The notes beneath the pieces were generated by a model. It did no database searches, was not told the DNA's origin, and saw only the letters and a list, made by a program, of their open reading frames with translations. From the NCBI GenBank assembly GCA_009668945.1, contig SBEH01000003.1, positions 1 to 64,000 on the forward strand: a stretch of DNA of 64,000 nucleotides, given 5' to 3'. The translations under genes were made by a program, and so were the position numbers. This DNA is from Actinomycetota bacterium (lineage in GTDB: Bacteria; Actinomycetota; Coriobacteriia; Anaerosomatales; Anaerosomataceae). Shown piece after piece: positions 25,402 through 37,088 of this stretch (its first letter is position 1; the number at the start of each line of letters is the position of its first letter).

Positions 25402-27175
25402 GCTGAGTGCGCATCGGGGATGGGGTAGCGCAGCCTACTACGTCGCAGTCGGCGTGGTCGCGATCATCCTCGGCGTGTGGGTCCTCGGCCTCGCCGGGCA
25501 CATCACGAGCACGCCGATCGCCTACGCCGACGACGGTGTTGCGGCCTCGGCCGGCGTGAAGGGCATCGCCGAGAACGGCCAGCCGTACACCAACCCGTCG
25601 CTGGGTGCGCCGGGCGAAGCGGACTTCCGTGACTTCCCGAATGCTGACGCCGCATTCGTCGCGATCGTGTGGGTGCTGTCGCGCTTCACGGGCGACTACG
25701 TCACGGTGCTCAATCTCTTCGCGTTGCTCACCTACCCGCTGATCGCGATTGCCGCAGCGTGGTCGCTTAGGAAGCTCAAGGTCACTGCTTCGATCGCAGC
25801 GGTGTGCGCCCTGCTCTACGCACTGCTGCCTTTCCACCAGTCCCGCGTGACGTTCCACCTCTTCCTCTCCGCATACTTCGTCGCGCCGCTCGTAGTGGCG
25901 CTCGTCGCGGACGTCATTCTGCGTGCACCAGACGAGCCGATGCCCGGACGGAAGCTCCTCGGGCTCCCGCTCTGGGCGTGGGGCGTCGTGCTGCTGCTCG
26001 GCACGTGCGGCATCTACTACGCGTACTTCGGCCTGGCTCTCATTGTGCTCGGAGCAACCATGGCGGCGTACCGCGACCGATCCCGTCATGCGCTCTTGCT
26101 CGCCCTGACCATCATCGCGGGCGTGGCCGTCTTGCTTGCGGTGCAGATGGCGCCTAGCTACGCATACTGGTCCTCCGAAGGAAGGAACAACACGGGCGAC
26201 CGTCGGGAACCGGTCGAGGCGGACTTCTTCGGCCTGCGCCTGACGCAGCTTGTCTACCCGATGGACGGCCATCGGATCGAGCGGTTCGCCGCGGCCAAGC
26301 AGTTCCTGCACGACTCGCTTGAGATGATTTCGCCGAACATGGCCTTCATTGCCTATGACTCGTCGCTCGGCATTATCGGCGTACTCGGTCTGCTCATGCT
26401 CGGGTTCTGGGCGCTCTCGGCGCCGTTCCGGGCACCGCCGGGCGGCAGGTTCGGCACGCCGGGCACGCTTGCGCTTGTCGGCGTCGGGTCGTTCCTGCTG
26501 GGCACGGTCGGCGGTGTGGGATCACTCATCGCCTTCCTTGCGTTCCCGCAGATCCGCGCCTACGACCGGATCACGGTTTTCGTGGCCTTCGCGAGCATCG
26601 CCGCAGTGGCATGGGTAGCTGACTCACTGCTCGGCCAGCATGACCAGGAGGCTGGCGGTACCCGGCGCATCCCGGCCGCAATCGTCCTCGGGCTGCTGCT
26701 CGTCGTTGGGCTTCTGGACCAGACGAACCCGGCCATGCTCGCGCCCGACTACACCGAAATCGGTGCCCTGTTCGACAGCGACGCCAAGTTCGTCGCCTCT
26801 ATTGAAGCCGAGGTTGAACCGGGCGCGCTCGTCTTCCAGCTCCCCTACGTGACCTACCCGGAGGGCCCCGCGCCGGAGGGAACGGGCGTGTACGACCCGC
26901 TGCGGCTGTACCTCCACTCCTCCGACATCCACTGGAGCGCGGGCGCGTTCCTGGGCCGCGAGGCGGCGACCTGGCAGGCCGAGACGGCCGACCTGGAAAC
27001 CGACGACCTGCTTGGCGCCCTGGCCGAGAAGGGGTTCGACGGCCTCACAATCGACCGTCGCGGATATGGAGACGGCGGGCGGCGGCTAGAGGCCGACCTC
27101 ACCGCGGCGCTCGGCGATCCGACACCGATCGAGAGTCCCGACGGTCGGTACGTGTTCTATGCCCTGGCGGAGTAA
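25394..27175 (+). CDS. Multi-spanning membrane protein, GT-C-like
   Basis: 593 aa with about 11 hydrophobic helices and a C-terminal extracytoplasmic domain of about 150 residues. The first outer loop contains YADDGVAAS and FRDFPNADA, acidic positions like those of GT-C glycosyltransferases. No close resemblance to the pair at 20464/23118 was seen. ATG 25394 is favoured by GGAGGG about 10 bases upstream and overlaps the GtrA-like stop; ATG 25364 is possible. By analogy with gtrC it may place a sugar on the growing glycan; this is inference. Confidence 0.72.
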   Translation: MRRLSAHRGWGSAAYYVAVGVVAIILGVWVLGLAGHITSTPIAYADDGVAASAGVKGIAENGQPYTNPSLGAPGEADFRDFPNADAAFVAIVWVLSRFTGDYVTVLNLFALLTYPLIAIAAAWSLRKLKVTASIAAVCALLYALLPFHQSRVTFHLFLSAYFVAPLVVALVADVILRAPDEPMPGRKLLGLPLWAWGVVLLLGTCGIYYAYFGLALIVLGATMAAYRDRSRHALLLALTIIAGVAVLLAVQMAPSYAYWSSEGRNNTGDRREPVEADFFGLRLTQLVYPMDGHRIERFAAAKQFLHDSLEMISPNMAFIAYDSSLGIIGVLGLLMLGFWALSAPFRAPPGGRFGTPGTLALVGVGSFLLGTVGGVGSLIAFLAFPQIRAYDRITVFVAFASIAAVAWVADSLLGQHDQEAGGTRRIPAAIVLGLLLVVGLLDQTNPAMLAPDYTEIGALFDSDAKFVASIEAEVEPGALVFQLPYVTYPEGPAPEGTGVYDPLRLYLHSSDIHWSAGAFLGREAATWQAETADLETDDLLGALAEKGFDGLTIDRRGYGDGGRRLEADLTAALGDPTPIESPDGRYVFYALAE

Positions 27176-27279
27176 CCGGCTCGACCGTGCCGCGCCACCG
27201 CAGGTCAGGGGTGCCGTTGTTGCCGAGTGACGGCGCGTATACGCTCTCCCCGCATTCAACCGGAGATGCCGCTGCCCTG

Positions 27280-27288
27280 TGCTAGACT
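27280..27288 (+). promoter_or_regulatory. Extended -10 element before the flippase gene
   Basis: TG-C-TAGACT lies in the roughly 200-base gap between the GT-C-like gene (stop 27175) and the flippase (27373). Apart from this, the gap holds only a GAGGAG at 27324-27329 with no matching start in the flippase frame. Confidence 0.4.
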
Positions 27289-27372
27289 GCCCGTGTCCGC
27301 GGCCGATTGGACTTTCCTTCAGCGAGGAGTGCTGCGCCACGTGACCCGTCAAAGTCCCAAGGCTCCGTGCGG

Positions 27373-28995
27373 ATGAACTCCAGCGTTCGCGAGCCGTCGA
27401 ATCTGAGCCCACCCGACCCGGAGGACATCGAGGCCGCGGACGGCTTCCTCACGCCCGAGGCGCCGCTCGCGCATCGCGCGGCGCGCAACTCCGTCTGGGG
27501 CATGGTCAACTTCGCGTGGCCGCTCGCAGTTGCCCTCATCGTGCAGCCCATGATGGTCGGTCGGCTCGGCCAAGATCTGTATGGCGTCTTCACCATCGTG
27601 GGTGTGACGCTCGGCTTCTTCGGCGTGCTGGATCTGGGCATCGGGGCTGCCGGCACCCGCCAGATTGCGGTCCGGCACGCACGAAACGAGACCGACGAGC
27701 TCAACAGTGTCGTCTCTACGATGCTGGGCTTCTACATGGTCGTCGGTCTGTTGGTCGGCGGCGCCATCACTCTTCTCGCGGGGACATTCGCGACGAAGTG
27801 GCTGTCAATACCGGCTGTGATGCAGGGGACAGCCCGAGTAGCATTCCTGATTGCCGGTCCGAGCTTCTTCTTCTCGATCGTTAGCGGGGCGTTCGCGTCG
27901 ATCCCAACAGCGCTTCAGCGCTACGACATCTCGACGAGAGTCAGCATAGCCATCAGCGCCATCAACACGGTGGCGGTCGTGACCATCCTGTCGCTCGGTC
28001 GGGGAATAGTCGAGATGCTTGCCGTGAGCCTGATCATCGGGATTCTGGCGATGCCGGTCTACTACGCGATCGCCAAGCGCCTGCTTCCGACTCTGGCGGT
28101 CCGGCCCCGGTGGAACCCCGCGATCTTCCGGGACCTCTTCAGTGTTGGCGGCTACTTCCTCATCCAGACGATTGGCGTCATCGTGCTCTACCAGCTCGAC
28201 AAGCTGCTTGTCGGCAACATGCTAGGCGTCGCTGCTGTCACGATGTATGTCGTGCCCGGGGGACTCGCGCGCCAAATCCAGGGTCTCACCGCCGCGGCGA
28301 CGGGCGTGGTGTTCCCGATGTCAGCCACGCTGTTCGACGGCAACCAGCGCGAGCGTCTGGTTCGTCTGTACAACGAAGGCAGCAGGCTTGTGTACGTACT
28401 CATCACTTGCCTGGCCGTGCCGCTGGCCGTGTTCGGTGACCGGTTCCTTCGCTACTGGATGGGGCCCAAGATTGCCGAGGGTAGTTCGCTTGCTCTTGTG
28501 ATGCTCGTGGTCACGTACTACCTGCTGAGCTTCACGGCCATCCCGTGGCAGATCGCCAACGGAGCCGGCTGGGCGAAGCTCAACGCATTCTACGTGCTCG
28601 CGATGGCGGCCGCGGACATCGGGTTGTTCTTCGTTCTCGTACCGCGTTTCGGCGTGCCGGGTGCCGCCGCATCGTATCTCATCGCGGCAGCCCTCGGCGT
28701 GCCGATTCTGATCTCGACCATCGAGCGCCGAGTGCTTGCGATGTCCGGTTTCGGCTTCCTGAAGGTATACTCACGAATCGGACTTGTGGGTGCGATACAG
28801 ATTGCGCTTTCCCTGCTCACGCGCCCGCTGTGCGGCAGTCTCCTCGCGACTGTGGCAGTGATGGCGGCGTCCGGCGCCACGTTCGTTGTTCTGTACTGTC
28901 TGCTCGGCTTCAGCCAGGAGACAGACCGGCAGCTGTTGAAGGCACTGGGGGCGCAGTTGACACGCGGGCGCGCCAGGCACAGCGGAGGCTCTTGA
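27373..28995 (+). CDS. Polysaccharide flippase, Wzx/MOP family
   Basis: About 540 aa with 12-14 hydrophobic helices after an acidic, Pro-rich N-terminal stretch of about 40 residues. The first helix follows RNSVWGMVNFAWPL. FTIVGVTLGFFGVLDLGIGAAGTR is the typical second-helix region of Wzx-like flippases. It probably moves an undecaprenyl-linked repeat unit to the outer face. ATG 27373 is the first clear start; GTG 27367 or TTG 27307 would add a few residues and none has a strong ribosome site. Its TGA stop overlaps the next gene's ATG (TGATG). Confidence 0.85.
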   Translation: MNSSVREPSNLSPPDPEDIEAADGFLTPEAPLAHRAARNSVWGMVNFAWPLAVALIVQPMMVGRLGQDLYGVFTIVGVTLGFFGVLDLGIGAAGTRQIAVRHARNETDELNSVVSTMLGFYMVVGLLVGGAITLLAGTFATKWLSIPAVMQGTARVAFLIAGPSFFFSIVSGAFASIPTALQRYDISTRVSIAISAINTVAVVTILSLGRGIVEMLAVSLIIGILAMPVYYAIAKRLLPTLAVRPRWNPAIFRDLFSVGGYFLIQTIGVIVLYQLDKLLVGNMLGVAAVTMYVVPGGLARQIQGLTAAATGVVFPMSATLFDGNQRERLVRLYNEGSRLVYVLITCLAVPLAVFGDRFLRYWMGPKIAEGSSLALVMLVVTYYLLSFTAIPWQIANGAGWAKLNAFYVLAMAAADIGLFFVLVPRFGVPGAAASYLIAAALGVPILISTIERRVLAMSGFGFLKVYSRIGLVGAIQIALSLLTRPLCGSLLATVAVMAASGATFVVLYCLLGFSQETDRQLLKALGAQLTRGRARHSGGS

Positions 28996-30092
28996 TGATA
29001 CCAGTCTATCGGCCACTCATAGGCGCCGCGGAGAAGTCGAACGTCGCCGACGCGGTCGAGTCGACGTGGATATCGTCCAAGGGCTCGTACCTGCGGCGCT
29101 TCGAGGAGGGGTTCTCTAGCTTCGCGGGAGCGCGTCACGGAATCGCCACCTGCAATGGCACCGTGTCGATCCACCTCATTCTTGCCGCACTCGGGGTGGG
29201 CCCGGGCGATGAAGTGATCGTGCCTACCTTCACCTACATTGCCTCCGTCAACGCGATCACGTACACGGGCGCGACACCGGTCTTCGTCGACTCCGATCCT
29301 GTCCATTGGAATCTCGATCCCTCGGATGCGGCAGCGAAGATCACGGAGCGGACGAAGGCGATCATGGTCGTGCATCTGTACGGCCACCCTGCCGACATGG
29401 GCCCGATCCTCGCCATGGGGCGCGAGCACGGGATTGCCGTCATTGAAGATGCCGCCGAAGCGCACGGCGCCGAGTACCAGGGCCGTCGCGTTGGCGCACT
29501 CGGGCTTGCGGGATCGTTCAGCTTCTTCGGAAACAAGATCATCACTACTGGCGAGGGCGGCATGGTCGTGTGCAACGACGCCGACTTCGCCGAGCGCTGC
29601 TCGCACCTTCGCGGCCAGGGTGTGTCGCCTACGCGTACGTACTGGCACGATGTTGTCGGGTTCAACTACCGGATGACGAATGTCGCGGCTGCGCTGGGGG
29701 TGGCGCAGCTGGAACGCGTGGACGATGTCATCGCCGCCAAGCGGCGTATCGCTGCCAGGTACTGCGACGCACTCGCGGACATCGAAGGCCTTACGCTTCC
29801 TCCGGAGATGCCGTGGGCCCGCAGCGTCTACTGGATGGTGTCTATCCTTGTCGACCCGGTCCTGCGAGATGCGCTAATGGCCCACCTGAAGGACCGCGAC
29901 ATCGAGACTAGGCCGTTCTTCTATCCCGCGCACACGCTCCCGATGTACGCGACTTCCGACCGATTCCCGGTGGCCGAGCATCTCGGCGCGTCCGGCATCA
30001 ACCTTCCCTCGTTCCCCGAGCTCACCGATGCCGAGATCGACCAGGTCGTGGCCGGGGTGCGCGAGTTCATGGAGCAAGAGGCGAGGAGCTGA
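28995..30092 (+). CDS. DegT/DnrJ-type sugar aminotransferase, GDP-perosamine synthase-like
   Basis: PLP enzyme of 365 aa predicted to aminate the 4-keto group of GDP-4-keto-6-deoxymannose, giving GDP-perosamine. The N-terminus IPVYRPLIGAAE and STWISSKGSY resemble RfbE/PerA enzymes. The Schiff-base Lys181 lies in SFFGNKIITTGEGG, and the cofactor Asp is near 152 in VIEDAAEAHG. GGAGG lies 6 bases before the ATG. Two gmd genes and manC nearby supply the expected substrate. The acetyltransferase after it starts within its stop codon. Confidence 0.85.
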   Translation: MIPVYRPLIGAAEKSNVADAVESTWISSKGSYLRRFEEGFSSFAGARHGIATCNGTVSIHLILAALGVGPGDEVIVPTFTYIASVNAITYTGATPVFVDSDPVHWNLDPSDAAAKITERTKAIMVVHLYGHPADMGPILAMGREHGIAVIEDAAEAHGAEYQGRRVGALGLAGSFSFFGNKIITTGEGGMVVCNDADFAERCSHLRGQGVSPTRTYWHDVVGFNYRMTNVAAALGVAQLERVDDVIAAKRRIAARYCDALADIEGLTLPPEMPWARSVYWMVSILVDPVLRDALMAHLKDRDIETRPFFYPAHTLPMYATSDRFPVAEHLGASGINLPSFPELTDAEIDQVVAGVREFMEQEARS

Positions 30093-30712
30093 TGGCCGAT
30101 CTCGTGATTCTGGGTGCCGGCGGACTAGCGCGCGAGATCGCCGAGTACGTGCAGGCGATGCCGGACGCTCCGCGGATCCTGGGCTTCATCGAGTACGATG
30201 CGGCCCGTTCCGGGGAAGTGCTCAACGGCGTCCCGATCCTCGGCACGTTGGACGCACTGCCGGACCAGCGCCCGCTCCTCGCGGTCGCGGGAGCGGGCAA
30301 CGTCGCCCCGCGTCGCGGACAGATCGGCGAGATGGAGGCGGCAGGCCTCGAGCCGATGCTTGTCGTCCACCCCACTGCGGTGATCGTCCCGTCGGCAGCA
30401 GTCGGTGCCGGCACCGTCGTCGCACCCACAGCCGTCATCAGCTCCAACGCGCGGGTGGGGGCGCACGTGCTTGTGAACTACGGCGCGACGGTCGGGCACG
30501 ACATGCGGATCGGCGACTGCGTGATCGTCGGCCCGGGATGCCGCGTCTCGGGGTGGGTCACTCTGGAGGACGACGTGTACCTTGGAGCGGGTGCCGTAAT
30601 CCTGCCCAAGATCACCGTCGGCCGCGGCGCGGTGGTGGGTGCCGGAGCGGTCGTGACCAGAGACGTGCCCGCTGGCACCACCGTGGTCGGGGTCCCCGCT
30701 CGACCCAGGTGA
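30092..30712 (+). CDS. Left-handed beta-helix sugar acyltransferase, PglD/NeuD/PerB-like
   Basis: 206 aa. An N-terminal Rossmann-like half (VILGAGGLAREIAEYV) that binds the sugar nucleotide is followed by hexapeptide repeats. GATVGHDMRIGD carries the family's catalytic His. Translational coupling to the perosamine-type aminotransferase suggests it N-acetylates the new 4-amino group. It could also serve as the missing N-acetyltransferase (LegH role) of the legionaminic set in the same window. Ends with the usual GVPARP. Confidence 0.84.
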   Translation: MADLVILGAGGLAREIAEYVQAMPDAPRILGFIEYDAARSGEVLNGVPILGTLDALPDQRPLLAVAGAGNVAPRRGQIGEMEAAGLEPMLVVHPTAVIVPSAAVGAGTVVAPTAVISSNARVGAHVLVNYGATVGHDMRIGDCVIVGPGCRVSGWVTLEDDVYLGAGAVILPKITVGRGAVVGAGAVVTRDVPAGTTVVGVPARPR

Positions 30713-30779
30713 GCCGACGTTCCCGCTGGACACCGGCCCCGGCTCCGTCGGGGCATGGCGCGACAGGAAGCAGAATCGG

Positions 30780-32261
30780 ATGAACAACGACCTACCGGCA
30801 CTGCACGCGGTCATCCTGGCGGGTGGAAGCGGCTCGCGCTTCTGGCCGCTGTCCCGCGAGATGAACCCCAAGCAGATGCTCACGATCTTTGGCGGCATCA
30901 GCCTCATCGCGCGTGCGGTGCACCGTATCAGGCCGTACACCGCCGATGATGCCGTGCATGTGGTGACCGGCGAAGCGCTCTTCGACGAGCTGCGGAACCA
31001 CCTCATCGCTCAGGAAGACCTTGCGCACCTCACGATCGACTACATGGTCGAGCCGATGGGCCGCAACACCGCGGCGGCGGTCGCTCTCGCGGCGGCGGTA
31101 CTCGTTCGGCGCGACCAGGACGCTATCATGATGATGCTTCCCTCGGACCACCTGCTCGAGGACGGCGAGGTCTGGCGGAATACGATCGAGTCGGCGATGC
31201 GGCTGGCATCTGCGGGACAGATGGTCACGATCGGCCTCAAGCCGTCGCGTCCAGAGACCGGCTACGGCTACATCCACGCGGGGGAGGAGATTGCCGGAAG
31301 CGCCGTCGGCGGAGTTCGGGGACACGCGGTGGCGGCGTTCATCGAGAAGCCCGACCTCGAGACAGCGAAGCGCTTCGTCGCCGACGGTGGCTACCTCTGG
31401 AACTCAGGCATGCTCGTGGCGCGCGCTTCGGTGATCCTCGAGGAGTTGCGGCGGGCGGGCGACGCTGCGCGGACTCCAGAGTCCGCCGACGGCAGGCGCA
31501 TCGCCGAGGTGGCCGAGGACATGGCCGCACTCGACCGCGCCGAGTGGCCCACCGACGAGGGGCGGGCGCTCTATGGGTCGATGCCATCAGTGCCGTTCGA
31601 CAAGGCGGCGCTCGAGGTGTCGGCCAACGTCGCTGTGGTGCCCACCGAGCTCGACTGGTCGGACGTCGGCTCGCTGCTCTCCATCGAGAAGCTCGGCGAT
31701 GCCGACGCGCGCGGCAACGTGCTCGTGGGCAGGGCGTACGACGTGGACTCGAGCGGCACGCTCGTGTACTCGCCCGACCGGCTTGTCGCCACGCTCGGGC
31801 TTGCCGATGCCGTCGTGGTCGACTCGGCGGACGCGACGCTCGTCGCGGCGAAGGATCGCGTGCAAGACGTGCGCCTGATCGTCGACATGCTCAAGAAGGC
31901 GGGCGCCGAGGAGGTCAGCACGTCTCGGTCGTCGCTACGACCCTGGGGAAGCTGGACGCTGCTCATGAAGGGCGAGGGCTTCCAGATCAAGTCGATCGAC
32001 GTCTCAGCGGGCAAGCGGCTCTCGGTACAGAGTCACAACCACCGCTCGGAGCACTGGATCGTCATCTCGGGCGAGGCCCGCGTGATGAGGGACGACGATG
32101 AGATGGTCCTCAAGGCGAACGAGTCGGTCTACCTGCCAGCGGGTGCCGTCCACCGTCTCGAGAACGCCGGACCGGTGCCGCTCAAGGTCATTGAGGTCGC
32201 TGTAGGCGAGTACCTCGGCGAGGACGACATCGTCCGGTACTCGGACGACTACGGGCGGTAG
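30780..32261 (+). CDS. manC: Mannose-1-phosphate guanylyltransferase / mannose-6-phosphate isomerase
   Basis: Makes GDP-mannose. The nucleotidyltransferase domain (ILAGGSGSRFWPLSRE near residue 12, NPKQ, FIEKPD) is followed by a C-terminal cupin domain with RPWG, the metal-binding HNHRSEHW and the AGAVHRLEN motif; the latter is the isomerase half of AlgA/XanB-type bifunctional enzymes. 493 aa, a normal length. It is 67 bases after the acetyltransferase and upstream of the two gmd genes, consistent with GDP-mannose feeding GDP-4-keto-6-deoxymannose. Confidence 0.93.
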   Translation: MNNDLPALHAVILAGGSGSRFWPLSREMNPKQMLTIFGGISLIARAVHRIRPYTADDAVHVVTGEALFDELRNHLIAQEDLAHLTIDYMVEPMGRNTAAAVALAAAVLVRRDQDAIMMMLPSDHLLEDGEVWRNTIESAMRLASAGQMVTIGLKPSRPETGYGYIHAGEEIAGSAVGGVRGHAVAAFIEKPDLETAKRFVADGGYLWNSGMLVARASVILEELRRAGDAARTPESADGRRIAEVAEDMAALDRAEWPTDEGRALYGSMPSVPFDKAALEVSANVAVVPTELDWSDVGSLLSIEKLGDADARGNVLVGRAYDVDSSGTLVYSPDRLVATLGLADAVVVDSADATLVAAKDRVQDVRLIVDMLKKAGAEEVSTSRSSLRPWGSWTLLMKGEGFQIKSIDVSAGKRLSVQSHNHRSEHWIVISGEARVMRDDDEMVLKANESVYLPAGAVHRLENAGPVPLKVIEVAVGEYLGEDDIVRYSDDYGR

Positions 32262-32288
32262 CGGTCGCGTTCACAGGGAAGCAGGCCA

Positions 32289-34758
<2,470 letters not shown>

Positions 34759-34765
34759 CACGCGC

Positions 34766-35737
34766 ATGCCGAAGCGGGCACTCATCACCGGTGTTGCCGG
34801 TCAGGACGGCTCCTACCTTGCTGAACTCCTTCTGGACAAGGGCTACGAGGTCTACGGCATCGTCGGCCCGGTGCTAGGCGAGCTGCTCGATACAGCAATC
34901 GAGAAGGGCGGAGATCGGCTCCACCTGCTCGACGGCGACCTGTCGGATATGGACTCACTGCTGGCCTGCGTCAACATGGCGCGGCCGGATGAGGTCTACA
35001 ACCTAGCCGCGATGTCGTTCGTCGGCGATTCGTGGGAGCAGGCCCTAAGGACCACCGACATCAACGCGGTCGGCGTGTTGCGGCTGCTCGAGGCGCTGCG
35101 TCAGGTCGCGCCAGAGGCGAGGTTCATGCAGGCCGCCTCGGGCGAGGTGTTCGGCAAGGCACACGGCGCGGCGCAGAACGAGTCGACTCCGCTTCATCCC
35201 CGCTCACCGTATGGGGTGTCGAAGGCGTACGCGTACTTCATCACCCTGAACTACCGGGAGTCGCATGGGACGTTCGGGTCGAACGCGGTGCTCTTCAACC
35301 ACGAATCCCCGCGGCGGGGCGTGAACTTCGTCACGCGCAAGATCACTGATGGCGCCGCGCGGATATCCCTCGGGCTTGCGGATTCCTTGCCGATGGGCAA
35401 TCTGGACTCGCGTCGGGACTGGGGATTCGCAGGCGACTATGTCGACGCGATGTGGCGCATCCTGCAGCAAGACGAACCCGACGACTTCGTCGTCGCGACC
35501 GGGGAGGCGCACTCCGTCCGGGAGTTCTGCGAGGTCGCGTTCGGGCGCGTCGGGCTGGACTACGAGAAGTATGTCACGGTCGACGAGCGCTTCCTGCGTC
35601 CTGCCGATGTAGACGTGCTGCTGGGCGATGCCTCGAAGGCACGCGAGAAGCTCGGCTGGGAGCCGGGGGTGAGCTTCCGCGAGCTCGTCGAGATGATGGT
35701 CGACGCGGACCTGGCGTGCCTGCAGGCGCAGGCCTAG
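34766..35737 (+). CDS. Divergent GDP-mannose 4,6-dehydratase paralogue
   Basis: 323 aa, clearly a tandem duplicate of the gene before it: the two share [18 protein letters not shown] and long stretches of the C-terminal half. Catalytic Ser-x-Glu (AASGEVFGK) and YGVSK are kept. In contrast the segment after the second strand has lost the Arg-Arg pair and the TERIDH motif, reading GIVGPVLGELLDT instead. Cofactor binding or substrate may have changed. The stop overlaps that of the convergent glycosyltransferase at the palindrome CTAG. Confidence 0.85.
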   Translation: MPKRALITGVAGQDGSYLAELLLDKGYEVYGIVGPVLGELLDTAIEKGGDRLHLLDGDLSDMDSLLACVNMARPDEVYNLAAMSFVGDSWEQALRTTDINAVGVLRLLEALRQVAPEARFMQAASGEVFGKAHGAAQNESTPLHPRSPYGVSKAYAYFITLNYRESHGTFGSNAVLFNHESPRRGVNFVTRKITDGAARISLGLADSLPMGNLDSRRDWGFAGDYVDAMWRILQQDEPDDFVVATGEAHSVREFCEVAFGRVGLDYEKYVTVDERFLRPADVDVLLGDASKAREKLGWEPGVSFRELVEMMVDADLACLQAQA

Positions 35738-37032
35738 TCTACCGGCTTCATCAGCCCGATTCGCCGCAGCAGCCTACCGCCGAATCGCCGCACCCGTCGG
35801 TACGCGCTCACATGGGTGATCTTCAGTAGTGCGCGGCGCTTCCTCGCGTGGTCGCGCCATAGCGGTGCGTCCGGCGCGAGCGCACGCTCAAGCGCACAGA
35901 TGATCTCGCCGCGCTCATAGGTCGCCCGGAGTTCGGCCATGTCCTGCCGCGCGCGCGAGCCCATTGCTTCGCGTAGCTCACGGTCGTCCGCGAGCGTGAG
36001 CATATGCGCCGCCGCGGCGTCTTCGTCCGGATCCGCCCAGTAGACGTCGTTGCCGACGATCGTGGCTTGATACGAGGGATGTTCGGACACCACCGGGATG
36101 AACTCGTAGGCCACCGCGCACGAGTTCTCGGGCGTCATGAAGTCCATATTCCCCGACCAGCCCGTGGCGATGACGGGCTTTCCGTACGACATCGCCTCCA
36201 TCAGGCTCAGCCCGAGACCTTCGCTGCGGTGGAGCGAGACCAGAACGTCGCACGATGCGTACAGCGCGAGTATGTCACGGTAGGAGAGCGTCTCGTGCAC
36301 GAGTATGATGCGCGGGTCGGACGCTGCGAGCGCATCGAGGTCGGTGAGATGCCGCGCGAAGAGCACTCGCGCGTCTGCTCCCGAGTTCACCTTGAGCACA
36401 AGGCACACGTCGTAGCGTCCAGGGAAGGCTTTGAGGAACGCTCGCACGACGGCCTCGGGGTTCTTCCGGCTGATGTCGCTGGATGCGTCGAAGCTCGACA
36501 CGAACGCCACTGCATCGGCCGGGATGTTCCAGCGGGCACGGTCGGGCTCGACATCGTCGGGGACGAAGGCTGCCTGGCGGTAGTGGATGCACAGCGCATC
36601 CGGCAGCGCGGCTCGGACGGCGTCTTCGACGAAGCACGTAGGGGCGAGCACGATGTCCATGGCGTCGAGCACGCTCACCCAGCTCTCGGGCAGCAGCGGC
36701 AGCTCCCAGAACGGCACGCACGCGTTCGCGCGGTCATTGCGCGTCCAGGCGGGGAACATCCACGCCTTCTCGGCGAAGTTCGGTGGGTTCATGTGGAAGA
36801 GCGTGAGCGGATACGGTGTCGCGTTGCGGCCCTCGACGAGGCGGTCCGCGAACGTCGTGTCGTGTCCTTGCCGGCTTCCACCGGGATCGACGTCGGTGAG
36901 AGCCACCGGCACGCCGTGTGCATCGAGCAACCGGATGGTGTTGCGCGCAGCCACGCCCAGGCCGAAGCTGCCCGTCACGAAGCCGATGATGTTGATGCCG
37001 AATGGACGTTCGGCACGTCCCGAGGAGCGCAT
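35734..37032 (-). CDS. Glycosyltransferase, GT4 (group 1) family
   Basis: About 432 aa from ATG 37032 (INIIGFVTGSFGLGVAARN is the N-terminal acceptor-domain loop). The donor-binding part has SSDISRKNPEAV, LYASCDVLVSLHRSEGLGLSLMEA-type ExxG motif and GWSGNMDFM. It ends in a basic tail rich in Arg that could contact the membrane. Alternative starts are GTG 37066/37069 or an upstream ATG at 37146. It is the only minus-strand gene in this part of the locus and is convergent with the second gmd. Confidence 0.83.
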   Translation of the reverse strand: MRSSGRAERPFGINIIGFVTGSFGLGVAARNTIRLLDAHGVPVALTDVDPGGSRQGHDTTFADRLVEGRNATPYPLTLFHMNPPNFAEKAWMFPAWTRNDRANACVPFWELPLLPESWVSVLDAMDIVLAPTCFVEDAVRAALPDALCIHYRQAAFVPDDVEPDRARWNIPADAVAFVSSFDASSDISRKNPEAVVRAFLKAFPGRYDVCLVLKVNSGADARVLFARHLTDLDALAASDPRIILVHETLSYRDILALYASCDVLVSLHRSEGLGLSLMEAMSYGKPVIATGWSGNMDFMTPENSCAVAYEFIPVVSEHPSYQATIVGNDVYWADPDEDAAAAHMLTLADDRELREAMGSRARQDMAELRATYERGEIICALERALAPDAPLWRDHARKRRALLKITHVSAYRRVRRFGGRLLRRIGLMKPVD

Positions 37033-37075
37033 GGGCCTGCTCGGTCCCTTCGCAAGCGGCGGTGTCACCACACGG

Positions 37076-37084
37076 ATTCTGGCA
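37076..37084 (-). promoter_or_regulatory. Possible extended -10 on the minus strand, before the GT4 gene
   Basis: Read on the minus strand this is TG-C-CAGAAT. It would start transcription about 7 bases further on and leave a short leader to ATG 37032. It overlaps the plus-strand -10 at 37080-37088. Confidence 0.3.
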
Positions 37085-37088
37085 TAAT
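37080..37088 (+). promoter_or_regulatory. Extended -10 element before the GT2 gene at 37174
   Basis: TG-G-CATAAT lies 85 bases before the GTG start at 37174, in the divergent gap. It shares five bases with a candidate -10 for the opposite strand. Confidence 0.42.
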
